Part shown: one piece after another, positions 1 through 13,579 of the stretch
Numbering within the stretch: the first letter of the stretch is position 1
How the letters are laid out: the number at the start of each line of letters is the position of its first letter
Source of the DNA: Daucus carota subsp. sativus
Lineage: Eukaryota; Streptophyta; Magnoliopsida; Apiales; Apiaceae
DNA length: 64,000 bases
Direction: 5' to 3'
Assembly: GCF_001625215.2 (NCBI RefSeq)
Contig: NC_030381.2
Location: 54,299,214 to 54,363,213, forward strand
Notes under the pieces: generated by a model
The model's database searches: none
What the model saw: only the letters and a program-made list of their open reading frames with translations
Told to the model about the DNA's origin: nothing
Translations under genes and position numbers: made by a program

Positions 1-1891
1 GCTCATTGTATTGCACAAGGAAAAGTGGGCAGTGGATTTGATATTAGTTCTGCAGTTTACGGAAGTCAACGTTATGTCCGCTTTTCTCCTAAAGTTCTTT
101 CGTCAGCTCAGGTCTTTATCTCTCTTTACTATGTATGTATCTTTGTGTAGTGTATATCGAAATACATGAAATCTTCTGTGCCATCAGATTATAATTCTAA
201 GAAAGAAAATGAGTTATGCATTTGAAATTGTTTTTTTTTCTGTGGCAATGAGGCCAGAATCCTGATATGGTGTTCCTTGCTTCCACGGTATTCAGTTTAC
301 ACTTTAGAACATATGTTATGAATCTATATGATTGATTTACCTGCAAGCATTTTGCCGTGTGTTAGACCCATTTTATGGAAAATATATTTAAAAACTACAT
401 GTAACAGTATACTGCTAGTTGAAGATACAATCTCTGGTGTTTGTTGCTAAAAATTATTCAGTTTCATGTTTATTATGATTTGGGAAGCACTTGTGCAAGC
501 CTTAGTTCATTTTAATGAAATGTTCCATGAATGATATTTACCTGTGTGTCTATTTGTTAAAGAGTTGCAGGATGCATATGAAGGCAAGCCACTGGATGAA
601 GTTATTAGTGAAGTCTTGAAAGGCAATTGGGATCATGAGAGGACTAAATTCTCATTACCTCCATTGATGACACTTGTAAGTACATTGATATCATTGCATG
701 TTAGAAATTTATATGCATTTATTTGCTCTGAAGTCATGCAAGTTGTATGATAAGATTGTAACTAGGAAATGATAAAAAGCTAATGCAGTTTATGTTTCAA
801 CCTAGGCCCCTATGAAGAAGATACGTCATTCATTAATATGCTAAACCATCTTATGCTAATCTTATATTACTGCACGTAGTATCTGTGAAGATTGAGTCAC
901 TGAAATAATTATGATGCGTTTTGTAGTTGCTTGGGGAGCCTGGAACTGGTGGATCGTCCACACCATCAATGGTTGGTGCTGTCAAAAAATGGCAGAATTC
1001 GGATCCTCAACGGTCCAGAGATACCTGGACAAAGTTGTCAGATGCAAACTCAGCTCTTGAGAAACAACTGAATCTGCTAAGAAAATTAGCAGCTGAACAT
1101 GCAGATGCATATCAATGTGTTATCAACAACTGCAGTATTCGCAAGTCGGAAGAGGTAACTCTTACATGAATGTGTTACATGCATAATTGTCTGGTTCCTA
1201 TATGTTATTGAATATGTCATATATGTCTATATGAATATGAAGTTGTTTTTTAATTGTTGGAAGGCATGGTATATGTAACAAGTATTGTGTAGGATCTTCA
1301 GATTCTATATGATGCATATTCATATGTTTTAGAGATCACAATACACATCTTGTAAAGACTGTCTTGTCAATGTTAAGTTAATGTCCAACTCTGATTGCTT
1401 GAGCAGTGGATGGAACAAGCAAGTGAACCAAGACAAGTAGAAATTGTGAAAGCATTGTTAGAATCTAGGAGTTCTATGCTTGAGATCAGGAATCACATGC
1501 GGCTAATGGGAGAGGCTGCGGGAATTCCAGTAAGTTCTCTTCTTTCTGATTAAATGTCTATTTTCTATGTCTCCTTAATTTTCGACCTGTTTTGAATACT
1601 TGTTCATCATACACATTTCAGATAGAACCTGTATCACAGACTCAGCTCTTGGATACCACGATGAACACAGAGGGAGTCCTGTTGGCTGGAGTTCCTGGTG
1701 CAGGTGGATATGATGCTGTATTTGCTGTAACCTTAGGGGATGCAAGCAGCACTAATCTCACAAAAGCATGGAGTTCACACAATGTTTTGGCCATGCTAGT
1801 GAGGGAAGATCCTCGAGGAGTTGCTCTAGAAAGTAATGACCCTCGTGCCAGGGAGATCACATCAGCTCTGTCGGCGATTCATGTTGGATGA
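1..1891 (+). CDS. PMK: Phosphomevalonate kinase, C-terminal 278 residues (5 exons; 5' end outside window)
   Basis: This GHMP-family kinase phosphorylates mevalonate 5-phosphate to the diphosphate in the mevalonate (isoprenoid) pathway. Exons are 1-111, 571-675, 927-1154, 1407-1529 and 1622-1891; all junctions are phase 0 with GT-AG introns, and the stop is TGA at 1889-1891. The first exon carries the GKVGSGFD stretch, and the third has [16 protein letters not shown], the conserved segment of plant PMKs. The last exon contains [18 protein letters not shown], the C-terminal GHMP glycine motif, followed by [14 protein letters not shown]. Plant PMKs are about 500 residues, so roughly 220 N-terminal residues lie upstream of the window. 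I recognise the family from the motifs and see no frame breaks. Confidence 0.93.
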
Positions 1892-3002
1892 CCATACATT
1901 TCAAGGTCCCCTAGTTCCCTTTAAATCTATTCTTAAAAGTTTACACATCTACTTATTAAAACTGATTTCGTTGTGAAGACTTTCCGGCCGTGAAAAGTGC
2001 TTTTGCATCGCAAATTACGACATTGTGCACTTCTCTGAACAAGCTGTATTCTAAAGACCTTAGGCTATCTTCTTTTCGTAACGGCATTGTTGTTGTACAA
2101 GAAGCAGATGATACAGAAATTATCTAAGAGCTGTCTATTAATAGTTTTTTTTCGCAATTGCAGCATTTAAGATCCGTATTCTTCGATGAGAAAGAAATGT
2201 TGTATTAGTAAATTATTTGGGGTGGGTCGTTTGGTGCGTCATCAATCTGCAACCCAAACAACCACATTGATCAACCAGAGTACAAACATAAATAAATTTT
2301 CCATTACAAATTTTCCAATTTCAACCCCGTCGAATATATATTTTATAATATTTTAAGAACGAGCTTGTACCGGTATTATATTTAGTGTTTTATGTTGTGT
2401 TTCTCTGATAATATCAAGATTTCATCAAATAGGTATTTTCTTTTCTTTTTTTGCGATGATGGAAAAGTCAAATGAGGTTCACTATACTCAAAAAATGGTA
2501 AACGACAAGCTTAAGTGGATTAACATATCATTCCAACAAATAAACCACTAATCAAGAACAATCGAAGCTGTATCCTAGAATAACACCACAAGTTCTAGAT
2601 AACAACAAAAACTACCACAGCTGAAGCATGATAAACGAGTACGTGAATACACGTGTGTAGATAGATATGATTGTTGGTTTGGTCGAATTATGAGGCAACT
2701 GGGTTGTAAGATTAATTTTTAAAATTTATTGATTACCTACTGAATTAAACTAAAATCTCTGATTCATCAAAAAAATCTTCAATTAATTCTAAGTTGATAA
2801 TTCTGATTCCCAATTTCTGCAATCATGACTTGACTTAAAAATATAAATGAATATGTTAATTTGCTAGTGTGGATCTTTTATTTGTCGAGATTATTTCTAG
2901 ACTAACGTTACGGTATCTAAAATAATTCCCAAAATACTAAAATGGAACTTCATTATTTTGCAATTGGAAGAAATTATTCATTTACAAAATATTTAACCTC
3001 TT
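1892..3002. other. Intergenic region between two convergent genes
   Basis: This stretch holds the 3' UTRs of PMK (+) and of the DUF599 gene (-), which end towards each other. It is AT-rich and carries no open frame, RNA gene or repeat that I could recognise. Confidence 0.6.
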
Positions 3003-4278
3003 CTAAACACACACAAATTCACCACCCTTCCCTTTTTCCTTGACAAACACCACATCAAGATTATAAAGAACCGGCACCAAACTCACCGAACACATAAACA
3101 CAAGAACCGGCCCAAATATCCACAGCAAAACCGGCAATGCCGAGTAGAACACCCTATTCCCCACCGTGTTCAACACGCACCCTTTCTCCAACAGCTCCGA
3201 AATGTACGCCGGAGTGACCACGCGCGCCATCGCGTCGTCCTGCGGCGTGTTGATGAGGAAATTCACCTGGTTTATGAACCTGATGGAGAGGGAGTGGCAC
3301 ATGAAAGAGGCGAGGAAGATTAAAAGGAGTGAGACGTATTTTAGGGCGATCATGAACTCGCCGTGGCCGCCGTAGACGGTGTCGTTGAGGGGCTTTTTGA
3401 TGGAGTAGGTGCTGCTGACGACGGCGGCGAGGCCGGCGCAGAGGAGGATGGAGGTGGTGGCCATCAGGGTGGAGCCCATGATGGTGTTGCGGAGGGTTTG
3501 GACTGCTAGTATGTTTTTCTTGTCATTGTCCTGCATGAAAATTTGATATTATTGAGCTTGAGAAAATATTTGGAATTCATAAACGAAAAATAACGAGCAT
3601 GTTTGTCTCGGGTTTAAATGAGAAGCTTAAAGTTGTTTCGGGTTTTAAGCGCATAAACTAGAAACCGATTTAAAATCAAAAATAAATTAGAAAAATTACC
3701 TACAACTAAAAGTTAGTTTGAGATATTTTTTTCGATTATTGAATTTTTTAATTTCTATTTCTTTTTATAAAGTTTGCCCGTAATCATTTTATATTTATGA
3801 TTACACTTTTAATAACCTGTCAATCGTCAAAATTATCCAAACAGATATTTTAAATTTTAAGTTTATCCTATTAAATCGTGTTAAATCTTAAATTATAATT
3901 TTAAACTCAATCAAAGAGGCTCTCTGTCTTCACTGAGATCAAGTAAACGAATTGATATGTACCTAACACTCTAACAGAGTAAATAGGAAGGATGTGTACA
4001 TTTTACTCTCCCTAGAGTGTGTTTCTAAATTGGACATGACTAATGAGCATGTCGAATTCATATTTCATCTGAACTCTGATAGCAGTTTTACAGTGAAGTG
4101 TGTGTTTTACCTTCATCATGGCGGCGACCCACAATCGGCGACCTCTTGCATTAGTTCCGACGACGGTCGAAAGCGGCTGGCTTCGAACTCTGTGCCATAG
4201 CCATGCATGGTAACTCACTGATACCAGAAAGGCCAGAGGTACAAGTACAGCATCAAGATAACACTTCCTCCATTCCAT
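3003..4278 (-). CDS. DUF599 family membrane protein (231 aa, two exons)
   Basis: Exon 1 is 4111-4278 and exon 2 is 3003-3530; the intron is GT-AG in phase 0 and the stop is TAG at 3003-3005. The start is the ATG at 4278, which opens MEWRKCYLDAVLVPLAF. The family has no assigned biochemical role. Visible features are about four hydrophobic segments: one at the N terminus followed by YHAWLWHRVRSQP, two in the middle (one with TSILLCAGLAAVV, one with YVSLLLIFLASFMCHSLS), and one near the C terminus (FGPVLVFMCSVSLVPVLY). The mid-protein stretches QTLRNTIMGSTLMAT and FINQVNFLINTP are the most family-like. Length agrees with other plant DUF599 proteins (about 230-245 aa). Exon 2 uses many GC-ending codons, unlike the AT-rich surroundings. 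Confidence 0.85.
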
Positions 4279-4384
4279 GATCACTTATTTAGAAAAGTTC
4301 TAATTAAGATTAATTTTGAGAAATTTATCTTTAGCTACTTCAGCAGTACTAGCAGCTTCTGCAAGTGAATATTGTTGAGGAAGG

Positions 4385-4392
4385 TATTTATA
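4385..4392 (-). promoter_or_regulatory. TATA box of the DUF599 gene
   Basis: TATAAATA on the minus strand, about 105 bp upstream of the ATG at 4278. A good match to plant TATA boxes at a plausible distance; the transcription start itself is not visible. Confidence 0.55.
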
Positions 4393-5408
4393 GAGTGGAA
4401 AAAGAGGGAGCTAGAATGAACATGGACATGGACAATGTCCTCATGCAACATTCAACCTGATAAAAAGAGAGAAAAGAAATAAAGCCAATAAAATAGAAAA
4501 GCTAAATCCCACTCACTTGTGGTTAAATTTACTACTAATTTTGTGCACATGATTTTTGTTTTTTTCCTCAAACTTTGAATTGTATGATGAATGTGTGTTT
4601 GCCGCTTTTGCTTCATCTGCATCCCAAGGGGCATGCAGCATGTTTGGCCGAGCTTCTTTTCATGGTTTCTGAATTTATAAGTCATAGATATTTTATTTGT
4701 ATCATTTGTGTAAAAATTTATAAGTCACGATTTATAAATCAAAATTTGTTACGTTTAAAATTCTAACTCTTTTTAGTAACTTTTTCCTGAAATCTGATTT
4801 TACAAAAATGTAAAAAATCACTTTAAAAGATAATTTGTTATAATATAATTGACAATATTTATATCCCATAAGTTGTAAATAGCAAAAAAATTATCCAAAC
4901 ACATAAATTAAAAATTATTTTTCGTTTGTAATCAACTTTTCACATGAAAGCAATAAGCACTTCTTTAAGTTGATCCAAATGATTCTCTCAATATAACAAA
5001 AAGAAAACACTATGATGCTGGTGTACCTGGTACAAACTAGTATATATTCTAATAATTCTCCTTTACAAATTAGTATCCGTTCTAATAATTCTCTTTACAA
5101 ATTAGTATCTGATCTCGGGTGAGTTAGAGTCGAATCCGGGTGTCCCGGAACAATACAGAATAAACCCACCACTTGACTATCGATTGCTCCGAGTATTTCC
5201 TTCTCATTTTTCATTTTTATTTGACAAAAAAATGAGTTATTCTTAATTACAGCCTTACAGGCACATACCTGCACATAGTAACTGTCATTAAGCTTGCCGC
5301 ATCTTGCCGTATTGCTAGGACACTGCAATGATTAATACAATGTGCATAATAATGGTGAGCTAGCTATCTGTATCAAATTTATGACCATCGCTTTCATGCC
5401 ATCTTCGG
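4393..5408. other. Upstream intergenic region, no gene seen
   Basis: AT-rich DNA upstream of the DUF599 promoter. Short open frames here have no protein-like composition or recognisable motif. Near 5035-5105 a phrase of about 20 bp (resembling ACAAATTAGTATCTGTTC) occurs twice, and a related phrase appears near 13.33 kb, so some old repeat debris is likely. Confidence 0.5.
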
Positions 5409-6017
5409 CAGTTGTGATCCAAAAATCTAAATTTGGATCACCAACTGATTCAAATTTTGATCCAAATTTTTGATCAACTCCAGTTGATTCAAATTTTGAT
5501 CCAAATTTTTGATCAACTCCAGTAGCGTGATCCAAATTCTGATCCAAATTACTTTTTGTTTATTATATTACATAAATTTTATATTAAACTATATAATCAT
5601 AAATTTAATGTTTAATCGCTATTAACTACTTATATTATATTCAATGCATTTTATGTACGTTTTATTTTATGCATGTATTGTACTCTTTTTTTTTTTTTAA
5701 TTTCAATGAAATTTGCTTTCCTATTATTTTAAAGTTTTTACTAAAACATTAATTTTATTAATTATTAATTATAAACTATTATTAATTAAATATTAATAAT
5801 CGCAAATTAATTTTAAGTTCGATAAACGAAAGATTTAGAAATAACAAAATCATTATTTTATAATAAAGTAGGTGATCCAATTTTGGATCAGTGAACAGTG
5901 GTGATCCAAATTTGGATCAGTACTATTCACTGATTCAAATTTGGATCACTTTTTGGATCACTGCTGGAGGAGAATTTAGGATAATCTCCCAAAATTTGGA
6001 TTTTTGGATCACGACTG
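5409..6017. mobile_element. Non-autonomous inverted-repeat element (MITE-like), about 0.61 kb
   Basis: The left end begins CAGTTGTGATCCAAAAATC. The right end, read on the other strand, begins CAGTCGTGATCCAAAAATC, giving a terminal inverted repeat of about 28 bp with few mismatches and CAG...CTG ends like many hAT elements. Near both ends lie many copies of GATCCAAATTTGGATC-type words in both orientations. They include a 39-bp tandem duplication around 5448-5525 and a perfect 16-bp palindrome at 5903-5918. The centre is AT-rich and codes for nothing. I could not find a clear target duplication, so the exact borders and superfamily are uncertain. Confidence 0.6.
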
Positions 6018-9000
6018 GATTTGTCCTCATTGTCACATTTTCTGAACTTATTCACGCAGTGTGAAGATGGTGAGGTCAATGAATTGCACTTACAAAGCAG
6101 ATATAAATCACTTATTGCTATTAAATAATCTATTAAAGAATAATTAGTTGAATTATTGGTAACACTAGTGGCGAGAAATTTCCCATTTTCTTGGCAAAAG
6201 AATCCAGTATTGAAATTATCCGTGGTTGAAATCTAAAATAATAATAATTCGTAATTGATTATTTAAGTTCGGCTGGAATTTTTAAAGGAAAAAATATGAC
6301 CGTTTTCTACTCGGTCGAGATTTCAGAATAAATTAGTCCCGATCTAGTTCCCCCGAAAGTACTATAGCTAGGATATATTAGTGATTAATTAATCACAAAA
6401 TAGCTAAGCAGCATTGTGATAAAGGGAATGAAAGAGGAAGATGAAGAGAGAGAGGGGAAGAAAGGTAGAGTGGTGGAGGGAACATAGTGAAATCTGACTC
6501 GGGCGTTTGGTGCACATAAGTGAAGAATGAGATAAGGGGCGGGGTGGGGTGGTCGGCCTAAAAGCAATTTTCTATGTTACATATATTATTTTGAAAAACA
6601 ATTAATCGAGTAATCGACCGATGGATTAGTTAGTAATCAGACGAATTTCCATGTGAATTGATAAAAATCGGGTCAAAAGATGATAAATATAAAAATCGGG
6701 TCAAAATAATATTAGTCGATGACTAATCGTTCAGAAATTAGGTTGATCGAGTAAAAACCAGCCAAGATATCAAAATTTGTGAGAATTTTTTTTTTAAAAT
6801 CATAAATATATTTAATTAAATTTCAAATAATATTAAATTAATTCCAATAATTTTGATTAATAGTCGATTTTCCGGTTGGCCAGGGCTCTACTAATTAAAT
6901 CTGATTATCATTTTTTTAAATACCGATTACATATTATACAAAGATATAGTCTATGAAAGAGTATTACGAGTCTTGTGATTATTATTTTCTTAGATTCACA
7001 TTTGTGAAGGAAGAAATCTAACAATTTTATATTTAATCACGCTTATTTTCGGAGTTCTGACTTCAGACGTGTAGGTGCGCATGTAAAATTACCTAGCGAA
7101 CACGACAAACGGCTCCAAACAGATTTTTGAAGTTTGCCTCCAGATTTGTCTAACTAAATACTCCGTTTCCCCTAGCCCGTCTCTAAGGATACAGAAAATA
7201 TATGCAACAATTAATGCACACGACAAAATGATATCAGCTGAGAAAGCGATTTCTTTTACTATAAAGGTGTAGCTGGAAGCGGAACACGTCTAAATGACAT
7301 CTGAATTTCGAAAATCGATATATAATTTACTTTATAAATTAGTAGAAAACTCAATTTTGATTATCTTATTGATCTATCAAATTTAATATTTTGTTATTAT
7401 ATCATTTATGTTTCACATTCCTGATTCCACCGCACTTATATACATAATTGATAAAGTGACTACGAATTTCAGCAAATGAAAATTAGGCAGGGAAATGGAT
7501 AGATTAATCCATAACATAATGCGCTTTGTATGGACAATCATATTAAGAAATTCTCCTGTCGCATACACATGGTGTCATGGTGAGATACACGTCTTCCTTG
7601 AAAATTGATAAGCACCGGGAGCTGGGTGAAAATAAATGGAGAAAATGTCGCGTATATCATAATTTTCTCATGCTTAAAATAATAGAGTAAGAAGAAAGGG
7701 TCTAAAATATCACTTATTGGTGTTGGATAATTCAAATTTTGATATTTGTAAAAAACATTTTATTGTATTTCGTTTAGGTATGAAAATCCTTAAGAAATGT
7801 GACATGATCTGACGTTTTAGTGTTAAAAAATCACATGAAATAGTATTTAGGGTTTCAAAATACTAAATATAGATGAACGCTACCTGATTTGGTGTTTTGA
7901 ATTGAAAATGATATATAAAGTCATATTCTCATCATAATATTTGGGATCTCAATGCATCTGCAATGTGATTGATTATGACGGTCGACTAAATTTAATCTGT
8001 AAAATTTGTTGAATCCAATAAAACATTCAATGATACTGGTTATATTAATCGATTATATTTTAAGAATAGCATGTTACTATTATTTCTAATTATTATAAAT
8101 ATATATTATTTTTAATATGATAATACATGACATAATATTTATTAGTAGTTAGACGAATATAGTCGATGTGACTAAAATTACAGACAATGAAAATGTATGA
8201 CTATGAATATGAAATTTTAAAGTTTTAAAGAAATTATCAATATATTTTTACTTTTGTATGTCAACTAATTTGTTAGTTAAGAAATTTATAGAATTAGAGT
8301 TGTCTTTATACTTGAAGAAAAATAAAAAAAAAAATCGGGCCGACACCCAAATAAATGGGTCTGACGGAGAAGGTGTCCAACTAACAATAAAAACGATACT
8401 CTCGTATCGTAATGCTGATTTTCTAGACCACACAATCAATATTTATCCGATTGCCTTTATTTGGGTCTTCCACCCACTGGACTGTGCTCCATTTTCTCTA
8501 TGAGGCCTTACTTAAGTAAGAGGTTTAGCTAAACTCACGAGGCCCATAACCAAAACAGACTTTGGAAGCCCGAGCCCAACCTCACCCAACTTACGGAAAC
8601 ATCTAACAGAGTATTAAAATTCAAATCAGTGATCGATCCCCTACATCTGCAATAATTATTCTACATTTTTCTATAACTGCATATGACTATATGAGTTGCT
8701 TGTAAAATTAAAATTTCTACTTGACATTTACAATTCAAACTTAAACTCAAAATCACATACAGCACTTAGCCATGTGACATGAACTGCCAGACTCTTGCAC
8801 TCTTGCAGTATAAATTACTTCAACTTGTAACTTTATAATTTAAATTACAAGTTGTGTAAATTTCAATGTCATATAATATTATTTACATAATAAAATATGA
8901 GTTCCCCTCCCTACTTTGACCGACCCTTACCATAACAAAATTGCTAAAATTTAAAATACAATAAAATAGGAGTTTTAACATGGTATTTCCTGGAGATCCT

Positions 9001-9969
9001 AAATGCAAAGTGAAGTTGTGAACCTCAAGCCAAGGTGCCACCAAGCTGGTGAAGTTATCGAGTAAGGAAACAATAAATGTTGAGTATCAGATTCCACATG
9101 TACTTCTGTTGCATATGCACAGCAACATATGATTATTACAACATATTTTCATATTTATTATCACTAATAAATGATATATTTTACATGAATAAATAAATTT
9201 GTTTGGTCATTTTTATAAAATTTTAACTAGTGTATTGATTTTTAAGATCACAATTTTCAGAAAAAATGTCTCAAATATTGTTGACGAAAAAGACAGCGCT
9301 AGACCTATCATTTTACGGTAATTGTTTAGATTTATTCTCTTTCTTTTCTTTATCCTACACAACCTAGTGATGAGATACTATACGTTATTTCATGTAGTAT
9401 TTTAGTAAAATGTCAGATCATATTACGTTTAGATATCATTTATAGACCTAACGCAACACGATCTAACATTTTCTTCTAAAAATCAAAATGCTCGATTATC
9501 CAACGTTAATAAAATGATATTCAAGTCATTTCATCCAATTATGTTATTTTGGATATTACTTATAAAAATTGTGATATATGATATTTTTTCTCTTTTAAAT
9601 AAAAGTTTAGAATTTAAATTTAAATAAATATATTATCAAAAAATAAATATTTTGTAACATTCATTTATCATGTAGCCAACCTGCGTATAATATGTGTGTA
9701 ATGTATAGGTGCATGGAGTATAAATAAATCAACAGACTAAAAGCCAAAAGAAAAAACTATGAGCTCCTTCCAATATTATATCAGATTGTCAACTAACTCT
9801 CCCTTAATAATTAAGACCCCCTCCTAATTGGCTAATAATGAAAGAGCAGTTGTAATATTATATGCCAAATCTAATAATCTCCAAATCATAGACCTGGAAA
9901 CCACTCAGTACATGCAATAAAATAACAATCCTCACAAGTATTGTTTATAGCACAATCCCCATCACCCTA
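6018..9969. other. AT-rich intergenic region, no gene recognised
   Basis: Nearly 4 kb without a convincing coding region, tRNA or conserved motif. Short open frames here are low-complexity. A 10-bp inverted repeat (CAACTTGTAA / TTACAAGTTG) brackets about 14 bp near 8820-8858. The last few hundred bases should contain the SAUR promoter. Confidence 0.5.
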
Positions 9970-9973
9970 CTTC

Positions 9974-9980
9974 TATAAAT
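9974..9980 (+). promoter_or_regulatory. TATA box of the SAUR gene
   Basis: TATAAAT about 95 bp upstream of the ATG at 10074, fitting a short 5' leader. Spacing and sequence are typical for a compact plant promoter. Confidence 0.5.
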
Positions 9981-10073
9981 TCCAAGACAGATCAACACAT
10001 TAGATTACATCACTCACTAATCATTTCAAAGAGGTCTGATCTCAATATCTCATACACAACATTATCATAAATC

Positions 10074-10586
10074 ATGGATTCCAAGATGTCTAACAAGATC
10101 TGTGAGATTGTTAAGCTGCAGCAGATTCTGAAGAAGTGGAGAAAGGTGGCCAGCTCCAAGAAAACCAGCCCTGGTGGAGGGGGAGGAAAGAGCATCAAGT
10201 TCCTTAAGAAAACGCTGTCGTTTTCTGATCACAATGCTCTGCAAGGGATGGCTAGGGACAGTGCTGTCCCGAAAGGGTCCCTGGCTGTTTGTGTGGGAGA
10301 GGAGATGAAGAGATTTGTGATCCCTATGGCCTATTTGAGGTGTCAGGCATTTGACATTCTGCTGAAAGAAGCAGAAGAAGAATTCGGGTTCCAGCAAGAA
10401 GGTATTCTGAGGATTCCATGCCAGGTTTCGCTATTTGAGGAAGTTATCAAGCTGTTGGATGAGAATCAAGATGCAGAGGTCATTCAAGATTATGTGTTTA
10501 CTGCAGGCAACAACACAATGGCATGCAGCTTAGCAGAAAGCCCGATAACTAACACTCACCGTCCACAAAGTCCAGTATGCAGATAA
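10074..10586 (+). CDS. SAUR (small auxin-up RNA) family protein, 170 aa, intronless
   Basis: SAUR proteins are short early auxin-response proteins; many inhibit PP2C.D phosphatases and so promote cell expansion (known of the family, not shown here). The N terminus has SNKICEIVKLQQILKKWRK, typical of one SAUR subgroup, then a glycine run and FLKKTLSFSDH. The SAUR domain starts near residue 65 with VPKGSLAVCVGEEMKRFVIP and continues through YLRCQAFDILLKEAEEEFGF and GILRIPC. A C-terminal tail of about 35 residues follows the domain, making the protein longer than most SAURs. The start is the first ATG after a short leader; there is no intron, as is usual in the family. Confidence 0.92.
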   Translation: MDSKMSNKICEIVKLQQILKKWRKVASSKKTSPGGGGGKSIKFLKKTLSFSDHNALQGMARDSAVPKGSLAVCVGEEMKRFVIPMAYLRCQAFDILLKEAEEEFGFQQEGILRIPCQVSLFEEVIKLLDENQDAEVIQDYVFTAGNNTMACSLAESPITNTHRPQSPVCR

Positions 10587-12769
10587 CTCTAGAGTTGAGA
10601 CTTGTCAGTTCTCAACCTGCTTTGTTTTTTATGCTGAAGCAATTAGAGATCGAGGGAGGCTATGTTCATCATTCTTACTTCTGAATATTTTTGTTTGATC
10701 ACGTGAAACATGTATCGTGTACAAATAATGAAAATGCATTCACTGTTTGAATTATACCAGCAATTTTGTTTCACACAATCTATACCATGATTATTGCATT
10801 AAATTATGACAAAACTGGCCTACATTTGAGATTCAGGAGCAGCCAGCACCAGCAAAACTGCTCCCAGTGCTATTAGGTCTAAAGTCCGAATCTCAGGGGC
10901 CCTCTCGCAGCTATACTAAAGAGTTAAAAAAATAACAGCTACCTTTCAGCAAAACCAACAGCAAACAGATTCAGAGGGAACCATGTCAATGTATGTACAA
11001 AGCTTCAAGCAACAAAAGCTAGAACAACAGAATTAGTATATTAAGCATCTTTTTAAAACTTACAGCTACTTAAATGCTTACAAGAGCAAAAGGGTGATTC
11101 TGTTTATCTAAGTTGTGTATATAAGATAATATAATAGAGTCGTATTGTGTTTTGTACGGCAGTTTAAAAGTTCTAAAATGCAGACTACTAAATCCATGTG
11201 ATTCTTTAAAAAAAAAAGAAGAAAATCCATGTGCTTGATCATGTTCTCTTCTGTACACACACAGCTACTGAATAAAACACTTGACAAATTTTAATGTCAT
11301 CACAGGATCTCAGAAAAAGCATATCTCGTGTATAACTCCAACTGTTTCTGTGTATCAAGTTGCATCTAAACAATAACCACCAGGATTTTCAAATGATAAT
11401 CGAAAACTAAGGACCACACATATGTATAAGCACCTCAGAATCGACAGTACTCAGGCTCCAGGACCTTTTAAACATGGCCAGACAAAACTGTAATGCTAAG
11501 TAATGCAAACCCCGTCATAAATTTATCTTTTTATTAATTACTTACTAGATTTCTTTCAAGGACCTTAGAGTTTATCAGATTATATAACAAAAATAAGCTT
11601 ACAACGAAAAAAATGTCAAAAGTGGATTAGGTCAAGTGTGCGCATCACTAACTTTATCAAGCATTGTTTAGAAATGACAGCTGATGAGATTTGCAACAGC
11701 TTATGATGGGGTATAGCTGATACCACAGAAGTTTGGATACTAGTAATATAAACACACACAGAGGCGGATCCTTCTATGAACTATCTTTAAAGTATTGCTT
11801 TGAACAGACGTGATAGCGACATGTATATTTAGCCAAACAAGATCAATGAGTGAGGCATGTAACTGTACGATCCGTAACTCTTGCCCTCTGCATACAATGT
11901 ACTTAACTATTGCATGTGTGATTAATATAATACGCAAATTTGCACTTCTAACAAGAGAGAGCATATGTTATTTTCGCAGTTCACATGCAGCAGCAGAGTC
12001 ACTGACTGACATTTGGCATAGATTATTAACAGTGGGATTATAAATGTATAATTTCACATAACTGCTTACATAGTATGCGAGAAACCGACACAGTCAAGTC
12101 AAATTGCCACCCTGAGATTTCATTTGAGGAAGGTCTCTCCATGGAATTTGTACTGAAACCCATGTGTTAACCATGTGTAAGTTCTTACAGATTTTGAACT
12201 ACCACCAACATATCTTAGTAATATAAACCTGACTAGGAGTTAAAATCTGGGCACTTTTCTTGAATGCAGATGATTTATTTAACAGAATTCTCCTTACATT
12301 GCAGAAATACACACCTTGTAAGTAGTAAACAAGTCATGCTAAAACCTAGGGATTCCTCAGGCCCATAGACACATATTCAGGAATGGTTTATGATTTGTAT
12401 CGAAGGCCTAATACCATCATTACTATCGATCCGTCTCTGAAATTTTTGAATATGATTTCAGAGAACTCTGCCATACTTAAATTCCTGCACAGGGGAACTA
12501 GATTCTTTATCCGAATCCAAAGTTTTTAGATGTCAACTGTTTCAAAGGAAACAATTTAAAAGCACTCCTATTTACACTTATAAATCTGACTGTCACAGTT
12601 GCAGAATATCTGTGCAAACTCTGCGATTTAACTCTACCAGCAAGTTTATGCCTAATTAACAAACAGTTACTTCCAAATTAAATTAATAAACTCGTAAGTT
12701 AAATTTTGAAATTATTAAGAATAGGTTTCTGCATAACTGAGAGGGAAACTTATGTATCTCAGAGACTTA
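10587..12769. other. Intergenic region downstream of SAUR, no gene recognised
   Basis: Contains the SAUR 3' UTR, then AT-rich DNA without a supported gene. Open frames of 60-77 codons are present on both strands but none has recognisable protein character. Confidence 0.5.
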
Positions 12770-13140
12770 GGAAATGTCAACCATTGTGTTCAACTTCATT
12801 GTGATTTTGCCAGCCAGGGGCTCATGATTGGGCTACCTATTTTTCTAGGTGAAAAAAATATATTAAACAATGTATAATAAACCATATATTGGAATAAAAT
12901 GATTGTACTTGATTTAGTAGTTCAATTAGATTAAGAATGAATGATTATGGCCTCATCTATTATGGTTGCAGATTATCTTGTTAAGATATTTTTCTTTCTG
13001 AAGTAGGAATATTAAGTTTAGGATTTCAATTTGAAGAGATGTTGTCAATCACTATCAAAAACAGTTGCTTATTATTATGAATTGCAGATCTGATGATAAC
13101 GAAAGCTCTATAAATTAATGATGGCCATGGAATATGATCA
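12770..13140. repeat. Diverged direct repeat, copy 1
   Basis: Shares an ordered series of words with 13580-13960: TCAACCATT..GTT, CTCATTGTGATTTTGC, GGCTCATGATTGGG, AAAATGATTG.ACTTGAT and AATGATGGCCATGGAATATG. The pair lies in direct orientation about 0.8 kb apart, just past the 3' end of the receptor kinase gene at 14117. It is noncoding, and probably a local duplication of that gene's old 3' flank. Confidence 0.6.
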
Positions 13141-13579
13141 TAATAAAGTACATACGGTTCCCCAAACCAGATTTGCAATAGAAATTTCATTTTCATTTGT
13201 TTATTGAATTAAAGATTTACATGGCTTTCTCCGAACATGGCCAAATAATTTTAGTTGATCAATTGGATGATTATAGATGTAATGTAAGTTTTGCCGCAAC
13301 TTTTTTTTTTGACAATGCAGGCTTATATGTCTTACAAATTAGTATCTGTTCAAATAATTCTCGGGTGAGCCAATCAGTTCAAATCGAAGACGATGTAAAA
13401 TAGCAAGATCTCTGTATAGCAGCATGACAACATTTGATAGGTTTCTGAGAGAGGTTTGCTCTCTCCTCTGATTTGTTTAAGTAGTCAGATTTAAATCGAC
13501 AAAAGAAGAGAATAGGTTCTTGGGAGGGGGGGTGGGGGGGATAAACTAAGAATTAATGCAGGTAGAGAGTTCAAATTTT

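Noticed and set aside
8258..8503. 81-codon plus-strand frame
   Set aside because: Lysine/isoleucine-rich AT-driven translation with no start context or motif.
10065..10397. 110-codon frame antisense to SAUR
   Set aside because: Complement of a conserved SAUR domain; no independent evidence.
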